Assembly (NCBI RefSeq): GCF_001661265.1
Contig: NW_017567016.1
Coordinates: 1 to 64,000 of the forward strand
Direction: 5' to 3'
DNA length: 64,000 nt
Source of the DNA: Saitoella complicata NRRL Y-17804
Taxonomy: Eukaryota; Ascomycota; Saitoellomycetes; Saitoellales; Saitoellaceae
Shown one piece after another: positions 1-10,049 of the stretch (within the stretch, counting starts at the first letter, position 1; every line of letters begins with the position of its first letter). The position numbers and the translations under genes are program-made. The notes under the pieces are model-generated. The model did no database searches. It had not been told where the DNA came from and worked only from the letters and a program-made list of their open reading frames with translations.

Positions 1-125
1 AACCCTAACCCTAACCCTAACCCTAACCCTAACCCTAACCCTAACCCTAACCCTAACCCTAACCCTAACCCTAACCCTAACCCTAACCCTAACCCTAACC
101 CTAACCCTAACCCTAACCCTAACCC
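1..125. repeat. Telomere repeat array (CCCTAA)n
   Basis: Twenty perfect copies of AACCCT plus a partial copy run without a single variant from the first base. This is the C-rich strand of the TTAGGG telomere used by most filamentous fungi and animals, oriented as expected at the left end of a chromosome. The window therefore starts at a true chromosome terminus. The array is short, as in many fungal assemblies, and the real array may be longer than what was assembled. Confidence 0.98.
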
Positions 126-1122
126 ACATGCCCTCTAACACTGTTCCAACCTAAACTTCTGATCATTGCATTTCCGATCAGGATATTGTAGAGGACGGGG
201 ATCATGTAGTCACAAGTGCAACCTCTCGTCACTAGTACTACGCATGGCGCCTGGCTCTTTGTTAGCCTCGGTGTTTACTTCCTCAGCGGCGCCCCAAACG
301 CATGGCTGATGCCATTGACCGTCGCTGTACTAGTAGTAGGTATTACCCGTAAGCAACTTTCCGACAAACGCTGAATGTTTCTTGGCTCTGATATCCTCGG
401 CGCAACTTAGGTACTGATCAACTGAGAAATACCAATTCTCAATTACCATGAACCTCCACTGCGGTCAGGTACCGTGGGAAGAGGACGCAGGCCGTGGTTG
501 CTTGTAAGCGATAAACACAGCCGCTGCCACGGGCATGGCCAACTTAGGTAAGAAGCCTAACTGAAGCAGCAATCCACATTTTCTTTGCATCCGCGAAGAT
601 GATGTAGAGCGAAGCTTACCAGCACTTTGATTACCCTCTCGAAATGTCCGTGGCGTGCCCGAGACGTGGCACTCAAAAGTTGCCTCTGTTGGGAGTACTA
701 CCTACGCGGGATATTTTTTTACAGTTAGGTTTGCCTAGGTATCGAGAAATTTATCTGAGCACGATTCAAAGTTGGCCATATAAATGTTGGCATGCGGCTT
801 GCAGAGCTGCTTGATGCGTAAAGCGCGATAGTCCAGAATTTTGCCAATGCTCACTCCCTTACTCTTGTGCAACTTCTCTCTTGCAGCTAAACGAGCCTTC
901 CAGACTCAGTCAGTATTCTAAAGCGTCTCTCGCTCTCAAACCGCCAAGCAAGCTTTGTTCCTTCAAGACTGATCATGACGACCATAGTACTTATGGCCTA
1001 ACAAACACCACTTCCCATACCCTGATTCCTCCTGGACACGCGTGTATGACACCTTCTCACTCTTCTCCAGGTGCATGAATACCTATAATAATGTAGACGC
1101 TGGTGACATCCGAATGCTCAAC
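126..1122. other. Subtelomeric region without a supported gene
   Basis: Just under 1 kb of mixed sequence lies between the telomere array and the stop codon of the first gene. Only short overlapping open frames occur, none with a recognisable domain. I see no tandem subtelomeric repeat, no RecQ-type helicase and no transposon remnant. Confidence 0.6.
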
Positions 1123-2908
1123 TCATACCGGATTGTCAGAATCAACCCCCTCCCCCAACCTCCCCATCCTGACAAACCTCCCATCTTCCTCCCCAACCCA
1201 TTCGCCTCTCGGCATAACCCAAGCCAAGATCTTCGGCCGGCACAGTGCCACAAGAAAATTTCGCGCACAACCTTCGTCGAACGGTCTCCTCACATCTCCT
1301 TCACCTTCCTGGGGACGGAGGACCGAGCCACGTAGGTATTCGTGCGTCGACTCACCCCGGGCGATCAAGAACAGATGGTAGCCGCACAGCGCACCAGGGA
1401 ACAAAGACGCCAACAATGCGTAAATGACGAGGAAGAGGGAGATTGCGGATGCGGCGTGGTCTGTGCGGAGTGAGTGCGGGAAGGAGGTACCGGGGGATGA
1501 GTGACGGGTGTAGTGGAGGATGACGTGGGGCAGGGTCGTTGAAAGGGTTAGGAGGGAGAGGAGAAGGAGGGATGTTACGAAGGTGAAGAAATAGCGCTGT
1601 TCCGATCATTAGCTTATGCGGCATGAGGGGAAGGGGAGATGGGGGACATACGTAGTTTCGACGCCCAACACACGTATTCAGAAATTTGCAATGATGATCC
1701 GTCCACTCGATACACGCATCACAATATTTGCAGTGACTCGTTCGCGGAGGTCGATAAATTCGGCATGTCGTACAGTACTTCAGGTTCATTTCGACCTCGA
1801 CCGGCTTTCCTTCCGCATTCACAACCTTCCGTCGACGGCGGTGTAAGAGGGGAAAGTGCGAGGGTGAGCGTGGTGTGAGGTGTGTCGAGAGCGGAAGCGG
1901 CCAGTTGTGAAACGAATCCGTCGGCTCCCGATCCAAAATATCCAGATTCCGTGGCAAAATCCCAGGATCAGTCCACCCAGCCTTCCCAAAACTAACCAAA
2001 CAGACCAGTACCAAATACGCATAGACCCCAACGACAGCCGGGCTGATATGTTCCCATATCCACGGCGCTGTGAAGCCGAACCATAGACCGACTGGGATGA
2101 TGATGATTAGGAGGGTGAGGAGGGAGGCGGGGTAGTGGTAGCGGGATGATTGGAGGCGCCCGTTGAGGTGGTAGGTGTGGGCGTGGGGGGTATGGTGGTA
2201 GTTCAAGTCGGCCTTCAGCTTCGATTTCGATTTTGATTTTGTCTTGAGAAGGGGCGTAAGAGGAGGTTGGCCCGGTGAGATGAGGGGGTCGGTGCTTGGG
2301 TGCTGGTTCCGAGGGGTTTGGGCGGGTAAGGCGTGGATTTGTGTTGAGGAGGCGAAGGTGTGGGGGGTTGTCGGGGTCGTTGGTAGGGATGTTGTTGGAA
2401 TTGGTGGTGGAAGGGGGAATTCTGTTGTTATCGTGTTGGTGTGGATGCTTCTCGATATGATATTAGGACTTGGTATCGATGAATAGTCAGGGTGTTGTGT
2501 AGCCGTAGTATTCACAGTTGTAGGTGATGAAGATGGGTTCGCAGTCAAGGTTGAGGTTCCATGCTGGCTCTCGAGCGCTGTATAAAGAGTTGTAGACGCA
2601 GTTTCCGCTTCAGTACTTGTCGTTGAAGCAATCGGTATTCCTCTGGCTTCAGCGAAGCTCGCGAATGTCGGCGACGATGCGTGCGCAACTGCTTCCGTGA
2701 TTGATTCTGAGCCTGGCTTCGACCCACTTTGGGAGCGAATGGCCCGTTCGCTCTCTGCCATTGACCTCCTGGTTCCAGTCGAACTCGGAGTAACCGTTGA
2801 CGGCGCCTCGGCCAGTGCAGCTGTGATGGACTCCATCTCCAAACCTAACCCAGCGCGATTATGACGATCCGTGCTTTGCGCAAATGTTGGACAGCAATAC
2901 TCATTCAA
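1123..2908 (-). CDS. ERF2: DHHC palmitoyltransferase, Erf2 type
   Basis: S-acyltransferase that attaches palmitate to cysteines of substrates such as Ras at the ER or Golgi. Exons are 2908..1652 and 1596..1123, giving about 576 residues; the 55-bp intron has donor GTATGT and acceptor ACAG and joins RRNY to RYFFTF. The first 250 residues are low-complexity Ser/Thr/Pro. Membrane segments lie near 263-280 and 290-308, followed by DPG at 314-316, a Cys-rich domain from about 379, and DHHC at 404-407 with C407 as the acyl carrier. The motif context DHHCKFLNTCVGRRNY is Erf2-like, although the usual aromatic pair after DHHC is altered to KF. Two more membrane segments follow in exon 2. An internal ATG at 2836 is an alternative start. 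It is divergent from the SET gene, with about 158 bp between start codons, and is the gene nearest the telomere. Confidence 0.9.
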
Positions 2909-3066
2909 ACCAGAGCTTTCCCATTCTCTGCCCTTCTCCTTGTTACCTGGTATTGTCCGTGAGTGCGGCGCAGGTGGCTCAACCTTAATATATCCCCATA
3001 CAGCTTGTGTTCACGCTTCACGCGTCTCCCCTCCTCCGACTCCTCGGATCATCACAGAAAATAAAA

Positions 3067-4881
3067 ATGGTCAGGGTTGTAACACCATCCTCCCTCCCCT
3101 TAGGTCTACTCGCGAAGAAGAGGCTTCATGAAGAGGAATCGCCTGCGCCGTTAAGGAGACGGACGCGTTCGAGTTTTGGGACGGGGTTGAACGTGGGGTT
3201 GCCTACTCCGCCCCTTTCTGCAACTGAGACGTCAACTTCTAGCTCTCCCCCAGCGTCGCGATCGCGTCGTGAGAGGAGTCCGAGACGTGATTCTGGAGTG
3301 TTGGCGGTGGCTCTTCCGAAGAGTTTGAGGTCGACCGCGAAGGTGCGTGGGAGGACTCTCCGTACGGTCGCGAAGGAGATTTTGTATAATGAGAACGAGG
3401 CACAGAAACGACAAGAGGCTGTAGCGAGGAGAACATCGCTTCTTTCCGCGATGGTGGTTGAGAAGAAGTCGATTTATGCCGAGTCGAGCTCGGAGGAGGA
3501 AGGTGAGGACTCAGACGAATCCGGATCAGAGTCGGAGGATGAAAGTGGAAGCGAAAGCGAAAGCCAAGGCAACCATGAAGGAGTCAACACTAAGCCCCGG
3601 AAAGTGTATCGCACGGAAGGACTCTATGTCGGTCTCCCAACACCTGCATCGTCCATCTCATCACCACCACCACCAACCCGCCGCGCCTCGACCCGCACCC
3701 GCACTGCCACCTTCAAATCCAAATCTCTCTGCAAACCCAACCCCCGCGAACCATTCTGGCCTCTCCCAATGTTAGCCGGCGCACACCTCGTCGACCCCTC
3801 CACCTTCCGCCCTTTCCAACTCCCCCACAACCTCCACGCGCCCTCCATCCCCCGTCCCCGCGCCCCCAAGAACTACCGAAAAATTCTGAAGAATATCTAT
3901 GTCGACGTACCGCGCTCAGCCCTCCTCGTACCACCCTCCGACCGTCCGTCATGTTCGTGCGAACCCGGAAGTGGGTGTGGTGATAATTGCTGGAACCGTG
4001 CTCTATTCTGGGAGTGCGACGACTCGACTTGTGCATCGGGGCCTGGATGTGGGAATCGTGCGTTCCAGGAGATGGATGCAAGGGAGAAGGAGAAGAAGAG
4101 GAATAGGAACGTGGAGGTCGTCAAGACAAAGGACCGTGGCTGTGGGATCTGCGCGTTAAGGGACTTCGATGCGGGGAGTTTGATCGTGGAGTATCGTGGG
4201 GAGGTTATCTCAACCGAGGAGTGTCAGCGACGAACCATGGAGCGTATGAAGGCTGCCAAAGCAAAGGCCAAAGAAGCCACCAAGGGGAAGGGAAAGGTAA
4301 CAGGCGGCGGCGAAGACCACTACTTCCTCGCCCTCCACAAATCAACCATGATCGACGCCCACACCCGCGCAAACGAAGGCCGCTTCGCGAACCACTCCTG
4401 CTCCCCTAACGCCAAAGTGGAAAAATGGTACGTGAGAGGCGAACCACGGGTTGGGATTTTTGCATGTGAGAAAGGAGTGGGGGTTGGGGAGGAGATTACG
4501 TATGATTATTGTTTCGAGTGGTTTGAGGGGGCGGTGGAGCAGGAGTGTAGGTGTGGGGCCGTGGGGTGCAGGGGATTTATCGGGAAGAAGGGGAGGGTGG
4601 AAGACAGCGATAGCGAGAGCGAGAGTGAGAGCGAAAGCGAGGAAGAGGCGGATGTCGTGATCAAAGGGTTACGATTAAGCAAGAGGAAAAGTATCGGATC
4701 GGTTGCTTATGGTCCTGCAACGAAAAAACTGAAGACCAACTCAAAAGGCTTGCTAGGGAAAGCCATGAGCAAAGTTGTGAGTGCCGCGAAACGTGTTTTT
4801 GCTCCTGCTGTAGCTCCGAGGTCCGCTGCCGAGGTAAAGCGGAGACCGTACAGGGGAGATAGGAGGTTGAGGAGGCGTTGA
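3067..4881 (+). CDS. SET-domain histone lysine methyltransferase, ASH1/Set2-like
   Basis: Predicted nuclear protein methyltransferase. A Cys-rich AWS (pre-SET) region starts near residue 296 with CSCEPGSGCGDNCWNR. The SET core follows, with RFANHSCSPNAK near 439 (the NHS element binds S-adenosylmethionine) and YDYCFEWF near 479. A post-SET CRCGAVGCRG lies near 495. AWS-SET-postSET order is typical of the ASH1/Set2 H3K36 methyltransferases; no WW or SRI domain is visible, which favours ASH1 over Set2. The flanks are acidic Ser/Glu runs, and a lysine-rich insert sits inside SET at about residues 390-420. I chose the ATG at 3067 (604 residues) because the one 60 bases upstream adds no conserved sequence. 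The gene is intronless. The exact lysine target is inferred. Confidence 0.85.
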   Translation: MVRVVTPSSLPLGLLAKKRLHEEESPAPLRRRTRSSFGTGLNVGLPTPPLSATETSTSSSPPASRSRRERSPRRDSGVLAVALPKSLRSTAKVRGRTLRTVAKEILYNENEAQKRQEAVARRTSLLSAMVVEKKSIYAESSSEEEGEDSDESGSESEDESGSESESQGNHEGVNTKPRKVYRTEGLYVGLPTPASSISSPPPPTRRASTRTRTATFKSKSLCKPNPREPFWPLPMLAGAHLVDPSTFRPFQLPHNLHAPSIPRPRAPKNYRKILKNIYVDVPRSALLVPPSDRPSCSCEPGSGCGDNCWNRALFWECDDSTCASGPGCGNRAFQEMDAREKEKKRNRNVEVVKTKDRGCGICALRDFDAGSLIVEYRGEVISTEECQRRTMERMKAAKAKAKEATKGKGKVTGGGEDHYFLALHKSTMIDAHTRANEGRFANHSCSPNAKVEKWYVRGEPRVGIFACEKGVGVGEEITYDYCFEWFEGAVEQECRCGAVGCRGFIGKKGRVEDSDSESESESESEEEADVVIKGLRLSKRKSIGSVAYGPATKKLKTNSKGLLGKAMSKVVSAAKRVFAPAVAPRSAAEVKRRPYRGDRRLRRR

Positions 4882-5176
4882 GTGAATTTGGTATTGAGAC
4901 GAACGGGTGGTATGGGTTAAGGACATGGTTCATTAGGAGTTCTTTTGGATGGGTTATGCGACATGGACAACGCTAGTTAATTCGTGTAATAACATGCAAG
5001 TTTGTATTATGGAAAAGTATCAATACTTGCATGAAATGTCTGGTAGGGAGAGCACGACTTGGCCCTTGGAACTTCAGATCTTCGGACAACGTCAGCTCAA
5101 TCCCTTTGTGAACCACATTAAAACTCCAATAAACCCAGTTGCAAATGTCAAAGTCACTTCATCGTACACTCCCCAC

Positions 5177-6237
5177 CTACGCCTGCATCGCATCCCCATC
5201 CAGAACCCCCCCAATCGTCTCCCTAATCAACTCCTCGATCCCCCTCTCTTCGGTCGCCACAACGCTCAAGCGCTGACTCACAAAACCCACTTGGTCGTCA
5301 CTCAACTCGTCGAAACGGGGGTGTGAAACGATTTTTGACCATACTTTGGGGCAGGACATCGCTGTTGGGGGCAGGACGGGGTGGGAGGATGTTGTGTGGG
5401 TGTGGAGGTAGGAGGAGGAGATGGAGGAGACGGTGTCGGGGCTTGAGGGGTTGCCGTTTGGTCCGGCGGAGGGTGAACGCGATGAATTTCGACCCAGAGG
5501 GAGAGTGTCGGGTTTGGGAAACTCAAACCGCGCCGGAACATTCGCTTCAGGTTTCAACTCCGGACTCGTTATCCCCGCCTGCCGCAAAACCTCATTCTCC
5601 ATCTCCAACCTCGCAATCTGCTCTCTCAGCGTCTTGTTCTCCTCCGCCGTCAATGACGTGTTTTCCCTCAACTCGTTCAGTTTTTGTTCGAGTTCTTTGA
5701 CGTGTTTTTCTTTGCGTTCGCGGAAGGCGCGTTGGGCTGCGCGGTTTTGGGCTTTGCGTTTGTCGAGTTCGGCTCCTCCGTTGGTAGCTGAGAGGGTATC
5801 TGGAGTGGGTGTACCGAAGGAGAGGTCGAGGGGGAGGGATGAGGTGTTTGGGGAGAAGGATTGGAGGAGGGGGTCGGATGGGCTGAGTTCTGTTCGGAAC
5901 GATTCTGTCAGCTGCTGTAGACAAATAACACAGGTCCTCAAAAGGAATACGAACGTGGTACGTGACCGTTATTGAAGAATAGCGACGAGGGGTCTATTGA
6001 CGCATCATATGGAGGATATTGTGCTGCGTAGTCGCCCATGTTGCCGTTCATACCCGGACTTGAGAGATGACTGATATGGATGAGAGTTGGAGGAGTGATT
6101 CGAGGAGAGTGAATAGATAGCTCTTGATTCGTAGGATGATATAGATCTGGTGTATATGAGCGGGTAGGTGCTGCAAATAAGGTTTCGGTCGGTCTAATGC
6201 GAATACCGGGGCGCTCGTGCTCGAGGCCGCCACTCAT
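5177..6237 (-). CDS. bZIP transcription factor, AP-1/Yap-like
   Basis: DNA-binding transcription factor. Exons are about 6237..5962 and 5914..5177 (337 residues). The basic region reads DKRKAQNRAAQRAFRERKEK; the NxxAQxxFR signature is the Yap/Pap1 type rather than the GCN4 type. A leucine zipper with heptads follows through about LEMENEVLRQAG. The C-terminal third has few cysteines, so a redox-sensing Cys domain like that of Yap1 is not evident. The 47-bp intron has a clear ACAG acceptor but a weak donor (GTACCA), so the junction FNNGH/QLTES is provisional. It is divergent from the SF3A1 gene across about 213 bp that contains a TATATAT tract near 6283. Confidence 0.85.
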
Positions 6238-6450
6238 GGTGGAGAAGGGGTCAAGGAGCTTTCAGATTGTAGAAAGGGGTGGTATATATCTCTCATATAG
6301 AGGATTTCATATCATTACGGGCTTGGGCAGTTTTTCCATGTTTAAGCTGGGCTGGGTGCTGCACTCGTGTACTGCGTCCTACAGCCTCTACGTTACACCC
6401 TCCTCGACGATCTTCTCCCTCCAAACTCCCCTCGATCTTCTCAATCCACA

Positions 6451-7803
6451 ATGTCACCAACACCACCCATCCCCTCCCCTTCCAACACAGCCCTGAAAAA
6501 AACCCAATACCCCCCCGGCGTAATCCTCCCACCCCCCGACATCCGCGACATCGTCGAAAAAACAGCAACCTACGTCGCCCGCTCCGGCCCAGCATTCGAG
6601 AGCAGAATCCGAGATACCGAGAAACATAACTCAAAATTCGCGTTCTTGAATCCCGCCGATCCATATTACCCGTACTACGCTCACAGACTCAGTGAGATCC
6701 AATCTGGGTCGACGGCGGGGTCGGGGTTGAACCCGGATCGTGAATCGCGGTTGAGGACGAGTGCGGCGGCGAAGGATGTGGAAGCGAAAGAGAGGCAATT
6801 GGATGATGCGCCGGAGGCGCCGCCGGCATATAAGTTCTCGGCAAAGTTACCGGCAATATCCGCTCAAGACCTCGATATCCTTCGCCTAACCGCACAATTT
6901 GTCGCCCGTAAGGGTCGCGGATTCCAATCTTCGCTCGCAAACCGCGAGGCACGGAATTTTCAATTCGACTTCCTCCGACCAAATCACTCACTCCATCCCT
7001 ACTTTCTTGCGTTGGTGGAGCAGTATACACAAATCCTTATCCCACCCACCCCACATCCAACCATCGAACTCCAAAAGAACGTGGAAGACGTCTATGCCCT
7101 CCTACCACGCATCCAATCCCGCGTCAATTGGTCGAAACATCAAGCCTCCCAACAAAAGCGCCAAGCAGAAGAAGACGAGAAAGAGCGAATCGCGTACGCC
7201 GCCGTAGATTGGCAGGACTTCGTGGTGGTGGAGACGGTGCTATTTACCGACGCAGACGAGAACGCCGAGCTTGCACTTCCAGTATCGCTGAACGACCTTC
7301 AGAGCGCTACACTGGAGGAGAAAGCGCGGATGCGAGGAGAAACCCTAGCTATTGAGGACGTACCGGTACAGGAGGAGGAGGAAGAAGTCGCGATACCAGT
7401 GCCAGCTCCAGCGGTGGCAGAAATCGACGAAGAAGCACAATTCATCCAACAACGCATGCACCAACGCGAACAAGCCCGCCTCGCCCACCAAACCGCAACC
7501 ACCCTCCCCCCCAACATGAAAATCCGCCCTTCCACCCACGACCCCCGCACCCGTACCCCCCACCCCTCCCAAATCGCCACCCAACTCTGCCCGCGCTGTA
7601 ATGCCCCCATCCCCGTCGACGAGATGGCAGAACATATGAGGATTGAGTTGTTGGATCCACGATGGCGGGCACAGAGGAGTGTGGCGGAGAGTAGGGAGGT
7701 TGGGACGAGTAATTTGTATGTGGAGGATGTTGTTAGGAATGTTAAGAGGGTTATGAGGGGGGAGGAGGGGGAGGGGGTGAGGAAGAAGCAGAGGGAGGCT
7801 TGA
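6451..7803 (+). CDS. Splicing factor 3A subunit 1 (Prp21) with two SURP modules
   Basis: Component of the SF3a complex of U2 snRNP, needed for pre-spliceosome formation in the nucleus. Two SURP/SWAP modules are visible: the first from about residue 31 (IRDIVEKTATYVARSGPAFE) and the second near 140 (LRLTAQFVARKGRGFQ). They are followed by a charged region and a C-terminal segment with CPRCNAPIPVDEMAEH near 380. The ATG at 6451 (450 residues) is preferred over one 84 bases upstream because the protein then begins directly with a Pro-rich leader, as in homologues. The ubiquitin-like tail of animal SF3A1 is absent, as in yeast Prp21. No intron is needed. Confidence 0.9.
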   Translation: MSPTPPIPSPSNTALKKTQYPPGVILPPPDIRDIVEKTATYVARSGPAFESRIRDTEKHNSKFAFLNPADPYYPYYAHRLSEIQSGSTAGSGLNPDRESRLRTSAAAKDVEAKERQLDDAPEAPPAYKFSAKLPAISAQDLDILRLTAQFVARKGRGFQSSLANREARNFQFDFLRPNHSLHPYFLALVEQYTQILIPPTPHPTIELQKNVEDVYALLPRIQSRVNWSKHQASQQKRQAEEDEKERIAYAAVDWQDFVVVETVLFTDADENAELALPVSLNDLQSATLEEKARMRGETLAIEDVPVQEEEEEVAIPVPAPAVAEIDEEAQFIQQRMHQREQARLAHQTATTLPPNMKIRPSTHDPRTRTPHPSQIATQLCPRCNAPIPVDEMAEHMRIELLDPRWRAQRSVAESREVGTSNLYVEDVVRNVKRVMRGEEGEGVRKKQREA

Positions 7804-8208
7804 TTTGGGGGATGCAGTGTGAGGGAGGATGAGGTTGGTCGTAAGGTTGGTATTTATCGGATTTACCAAAGCCCCGTCGTTACTTGGGGCCGGATAGCGA
7901 TAGCATCTCGAGCAAAAGCATAAGAAAACGCCTACAACCAGTCCTTCCTTTCCCTTCCATAAGCTCAAGCTCACATGACTCTCCCAGACCTCACCCTTTC
8001 CCTGTAAGAGCCACAGACTCTCCCCAACATGTATAGTCATAAGGAGAGAGGGAATGAAGCTGTTGTGGGGTGGAGCGACGTCGTAGTCTTCCGCGCACGG
8101 GGGTTACAGTAGGTCAGCGCCGAACTGCCTGCTATACGTATCCTGACAGCTGCCACCACCCCTTAGCTGTTATGTTTTGCTGTCCCTTCAACAATGGCCA
8201 ATATAACT
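7804..8208. other. Intergenic, convergent 3' ends
   Basis: About 400 bases lie between the stop codons of the convergent SF3A1 and Gep4 genes. They would hold both 3' untranslated regions. I see no conserved coding frame, tRNA or repeat here. Confidence 0.5.
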
Positions 8209-8877
8209 TCATACTCCCCCTTTCTCTTGCTGCACCTCCCTCCAATACCTTTCCGCAACCTCCCCACCCCTCACCCCTCCTCCCCCAAACCACCAGCCCT
8301 CAAACCTCCTCACATACTTCGCAACCGGATTATCCCTCTCGAAACTAAATGCGTCCGTCAAGATCGTCGTCAGACCGCCCAAATTCCCGTAGTATACGTC
8401 CGTGAGCCGACGATCGCCGACGAAAGCTATTGTGTGTGGGGGGTGGGGGGAGAAGTGCGCGAGGAGCGCGTCGGAGCCTGCGGGTTTCTTGAGTGTGTGT
8501 TGGAGGACCTCGACACCGAGCCCAGGATGTACGATCCGCTTCTCTGCCGTAAAATTCGGATCGTCCGGTGTTCCCAACGAGTTACTGACCACACAAACAT
8601 TCTCCCGCCCAAAAACCCTCTTACACTCCTCCCATCCTCCCTCGAACTCACTCCATATCTCATCCGCGTACGGTGCGGTAAGGGTGTTGTCTTTATCGAA
8701 TGCGATGGCGCGGATACCGGCGCGTTTGAGGGCGGGGAAGGAGATGTGGGCGATGGAGGGGAGGTGGAGGTGGGGGGTTGCGAGGGAGGGGGAGAGGAAG
8801 GCGCGGAAGGAGAGGAGGATGCCCTGGGGGTTGAAGGACTGGACCATTGCAATTGGGTCAAAGATTGGATTTTGCAC
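8209..8877 (-). CDS. GEP4: Mitochondrial phosphatidylglycerophosphatase Gep4
   Basis: HAD-superfamily phosphatase that dephosphorylates phosphatidylglycerophosphate to phosphatidylglycerol, a step of cardiolipin synthesis at the matrix face of the inner membrane. The catalytic motif is FDKDNTLT, with nucleophile D61 and acid/base D63. A later motif VVSNSLGTPDD provides the serine/asparagine element, and FVGDRRLTDVYYGN provides the metal-binding aspartates. The length (222 residues) fits the family. Its start faces the RRP40 start across about 240 bp, so the two may share a promoter. The N-terminus is only weakly presequence-like. Confidence 0.92.
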   Translation of the reverse strand: MQNPIFDPIAMVQSFNPQGILLSFRAFLSPSLATPHLHLPSIAHISFPALKRAGIRAIAFDKDNTLTAPYADEIWSEFEGGWEECKRVFGRENVCVVSNSLGTPDDPNFTAEKRIVHPGLGVEVLQHTLKKPAGSDALLAHFSPHPPHTIAFVGDRRLTDVYYGNLGGLTTILTDAFSFERDNPVAKYVRRFEGWWFGGGGVRGGEVAERYWREVQQEKGGV

Positions 8878-9117
8878 GGTTTTTGGGTACGTTGTCGCTG
8901 CGACCGGTGCCCTCGAGCTCGCCCTGCCTGCGTTTGCACGGCCGCGAGGAGAGAGGAGGCTCGCCGCTCAAAAAAAAAAGACGACGCTTTATCGATACCT
9001 AACGACGATAACGACTTCTCGAATTTGAAGTTTACGGCAATTTATACGATCACCAGTCTTTCCTAAACGAGCCTGCCAGTACCCTTTTCTTCACAAATCA
9101 GACCAGATCAGATCACA

Positions 9118-9867
9118 ATGGCCACAGCAATGGATCTCGACACCACCCAACCACCCCTCCTCCTCCCCGGGGAATCCCTCCCAGAAGACCTATCTACAAC
9201 CACATTAAACCCCCTCCGCCTCGGTCCCGGCCTCTTCCTCTCCCACGACCCTACAAATTCCTCAATCCTCCCTCAAAAAGCCGGCCGCCTCCAATCCCCA
9301 GCACCAAAGTCCTATTACATCGAATCTTCTCAGAAGAGATATGTCCCAGCCGTAGGCGAGAGCGTCATCGCCCAAGTAACCGGAAAACATGTCGAAGGGT
9401 ACAAGCTCGACATTGGATCCGCTCACGCCGCACAACTCGATGCCCTCGCCTTTGAGGGCGCGACGAAGAAGAATCGACCAATGCTCAATATTGGATCATT
9501 GGTTTATGCTAGAGTGACATTAGCGAACAAAGATATGGAACCCGAACTCGAATGTGTTGATCCCACCACAGGAAAGAGCGCTGGCTTCGGCGAGTTGAAG
9601 GAGGGATATGTCATGACCGCCTCGCTCTCATTGTGTAGACGGCTCTTGATGCCAAGCCCACCCGTGCTCTTGGCGTTAGCGGGACAAGTCGCGTTCGAGA
9701 TCGCGGTGGGTGTTAATGGACGGATATGGGTGAAGAGTGCGGATGTGGCGACGACGATTGCGGTTGTGGAGGCGGTTAGGCGGAGTGAGTTCTTGAGGGA
9801 GAGTGAGGTTGGGAGGATGGTGAAGGAGGTTTTGACGGGGGTTGGGGAGAGGGCACAGCATGAGTAA
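9118..9867 (+). CDS. RRP40: Exosome complex subunit Rrp40
   Basis: Cap subunit of the nuclear and cytoplasmic RNA exosome, which holds the RNA path above the nine-subunit ring. The N-terminal domain (LRLGPGL, ending near YYIESSQKRYVP) is followed by an S1 fold beginning VGESVIAQVTGKHVEGYKLD. A C-terminal KH-like region contains NGRIWVKSADVATTI. The length of 249 residues matches the family and no intron is needed. The ATG at 9118 lies directly before a Thr/Pro-rich leader. Divergent from GEP4. Confidence 0.92.
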   Translation: MATAMDLDTTQPPLLLPGESLPEDLSTTTLNPLRLGPGLFLSHDPTNSSILPQKAGRLQSPAPKSYYIESSQKRYVPAVGESVIAQVTGKHVEGYKLDIGSAHAAQLDALAFEGATKKNRPMLNIGSLVYARVTLANKDMEPELECVDPTTGKSAGFGELKEGYVMTASLSLCRRLLMPSPPVLLALAGQVAFEIAVGVNGRIWVKSADVATTIAVVEAVRRSEFLRESEVGRMVKEVLTGVGERAQHE

Positions 9868-10049
9868 TGGAATGGGTGTTTGCAATTGGGTCGAATAAGT
9901 GGAGAATAAAGCAATACGCTATCTAAGCGAAAGTGAAAGTAACCGCAGCTGCCGGCCCGAGAATGATGTGGTCACAAATGATAAAGAAAAAACAAACGCA
10001 TACTATGCTTCCTGCCTTCCCCCTTCGACATCACATCGTTCGCACCGTC

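Noticed and set aside
1042-1381. Several overlapping 60-100 codon frames next to the subtelomere
   Set aside because: They lie antisense to exon 2 of the palmitoyltransferase, which accounts for the sequence once its intron is recognised.
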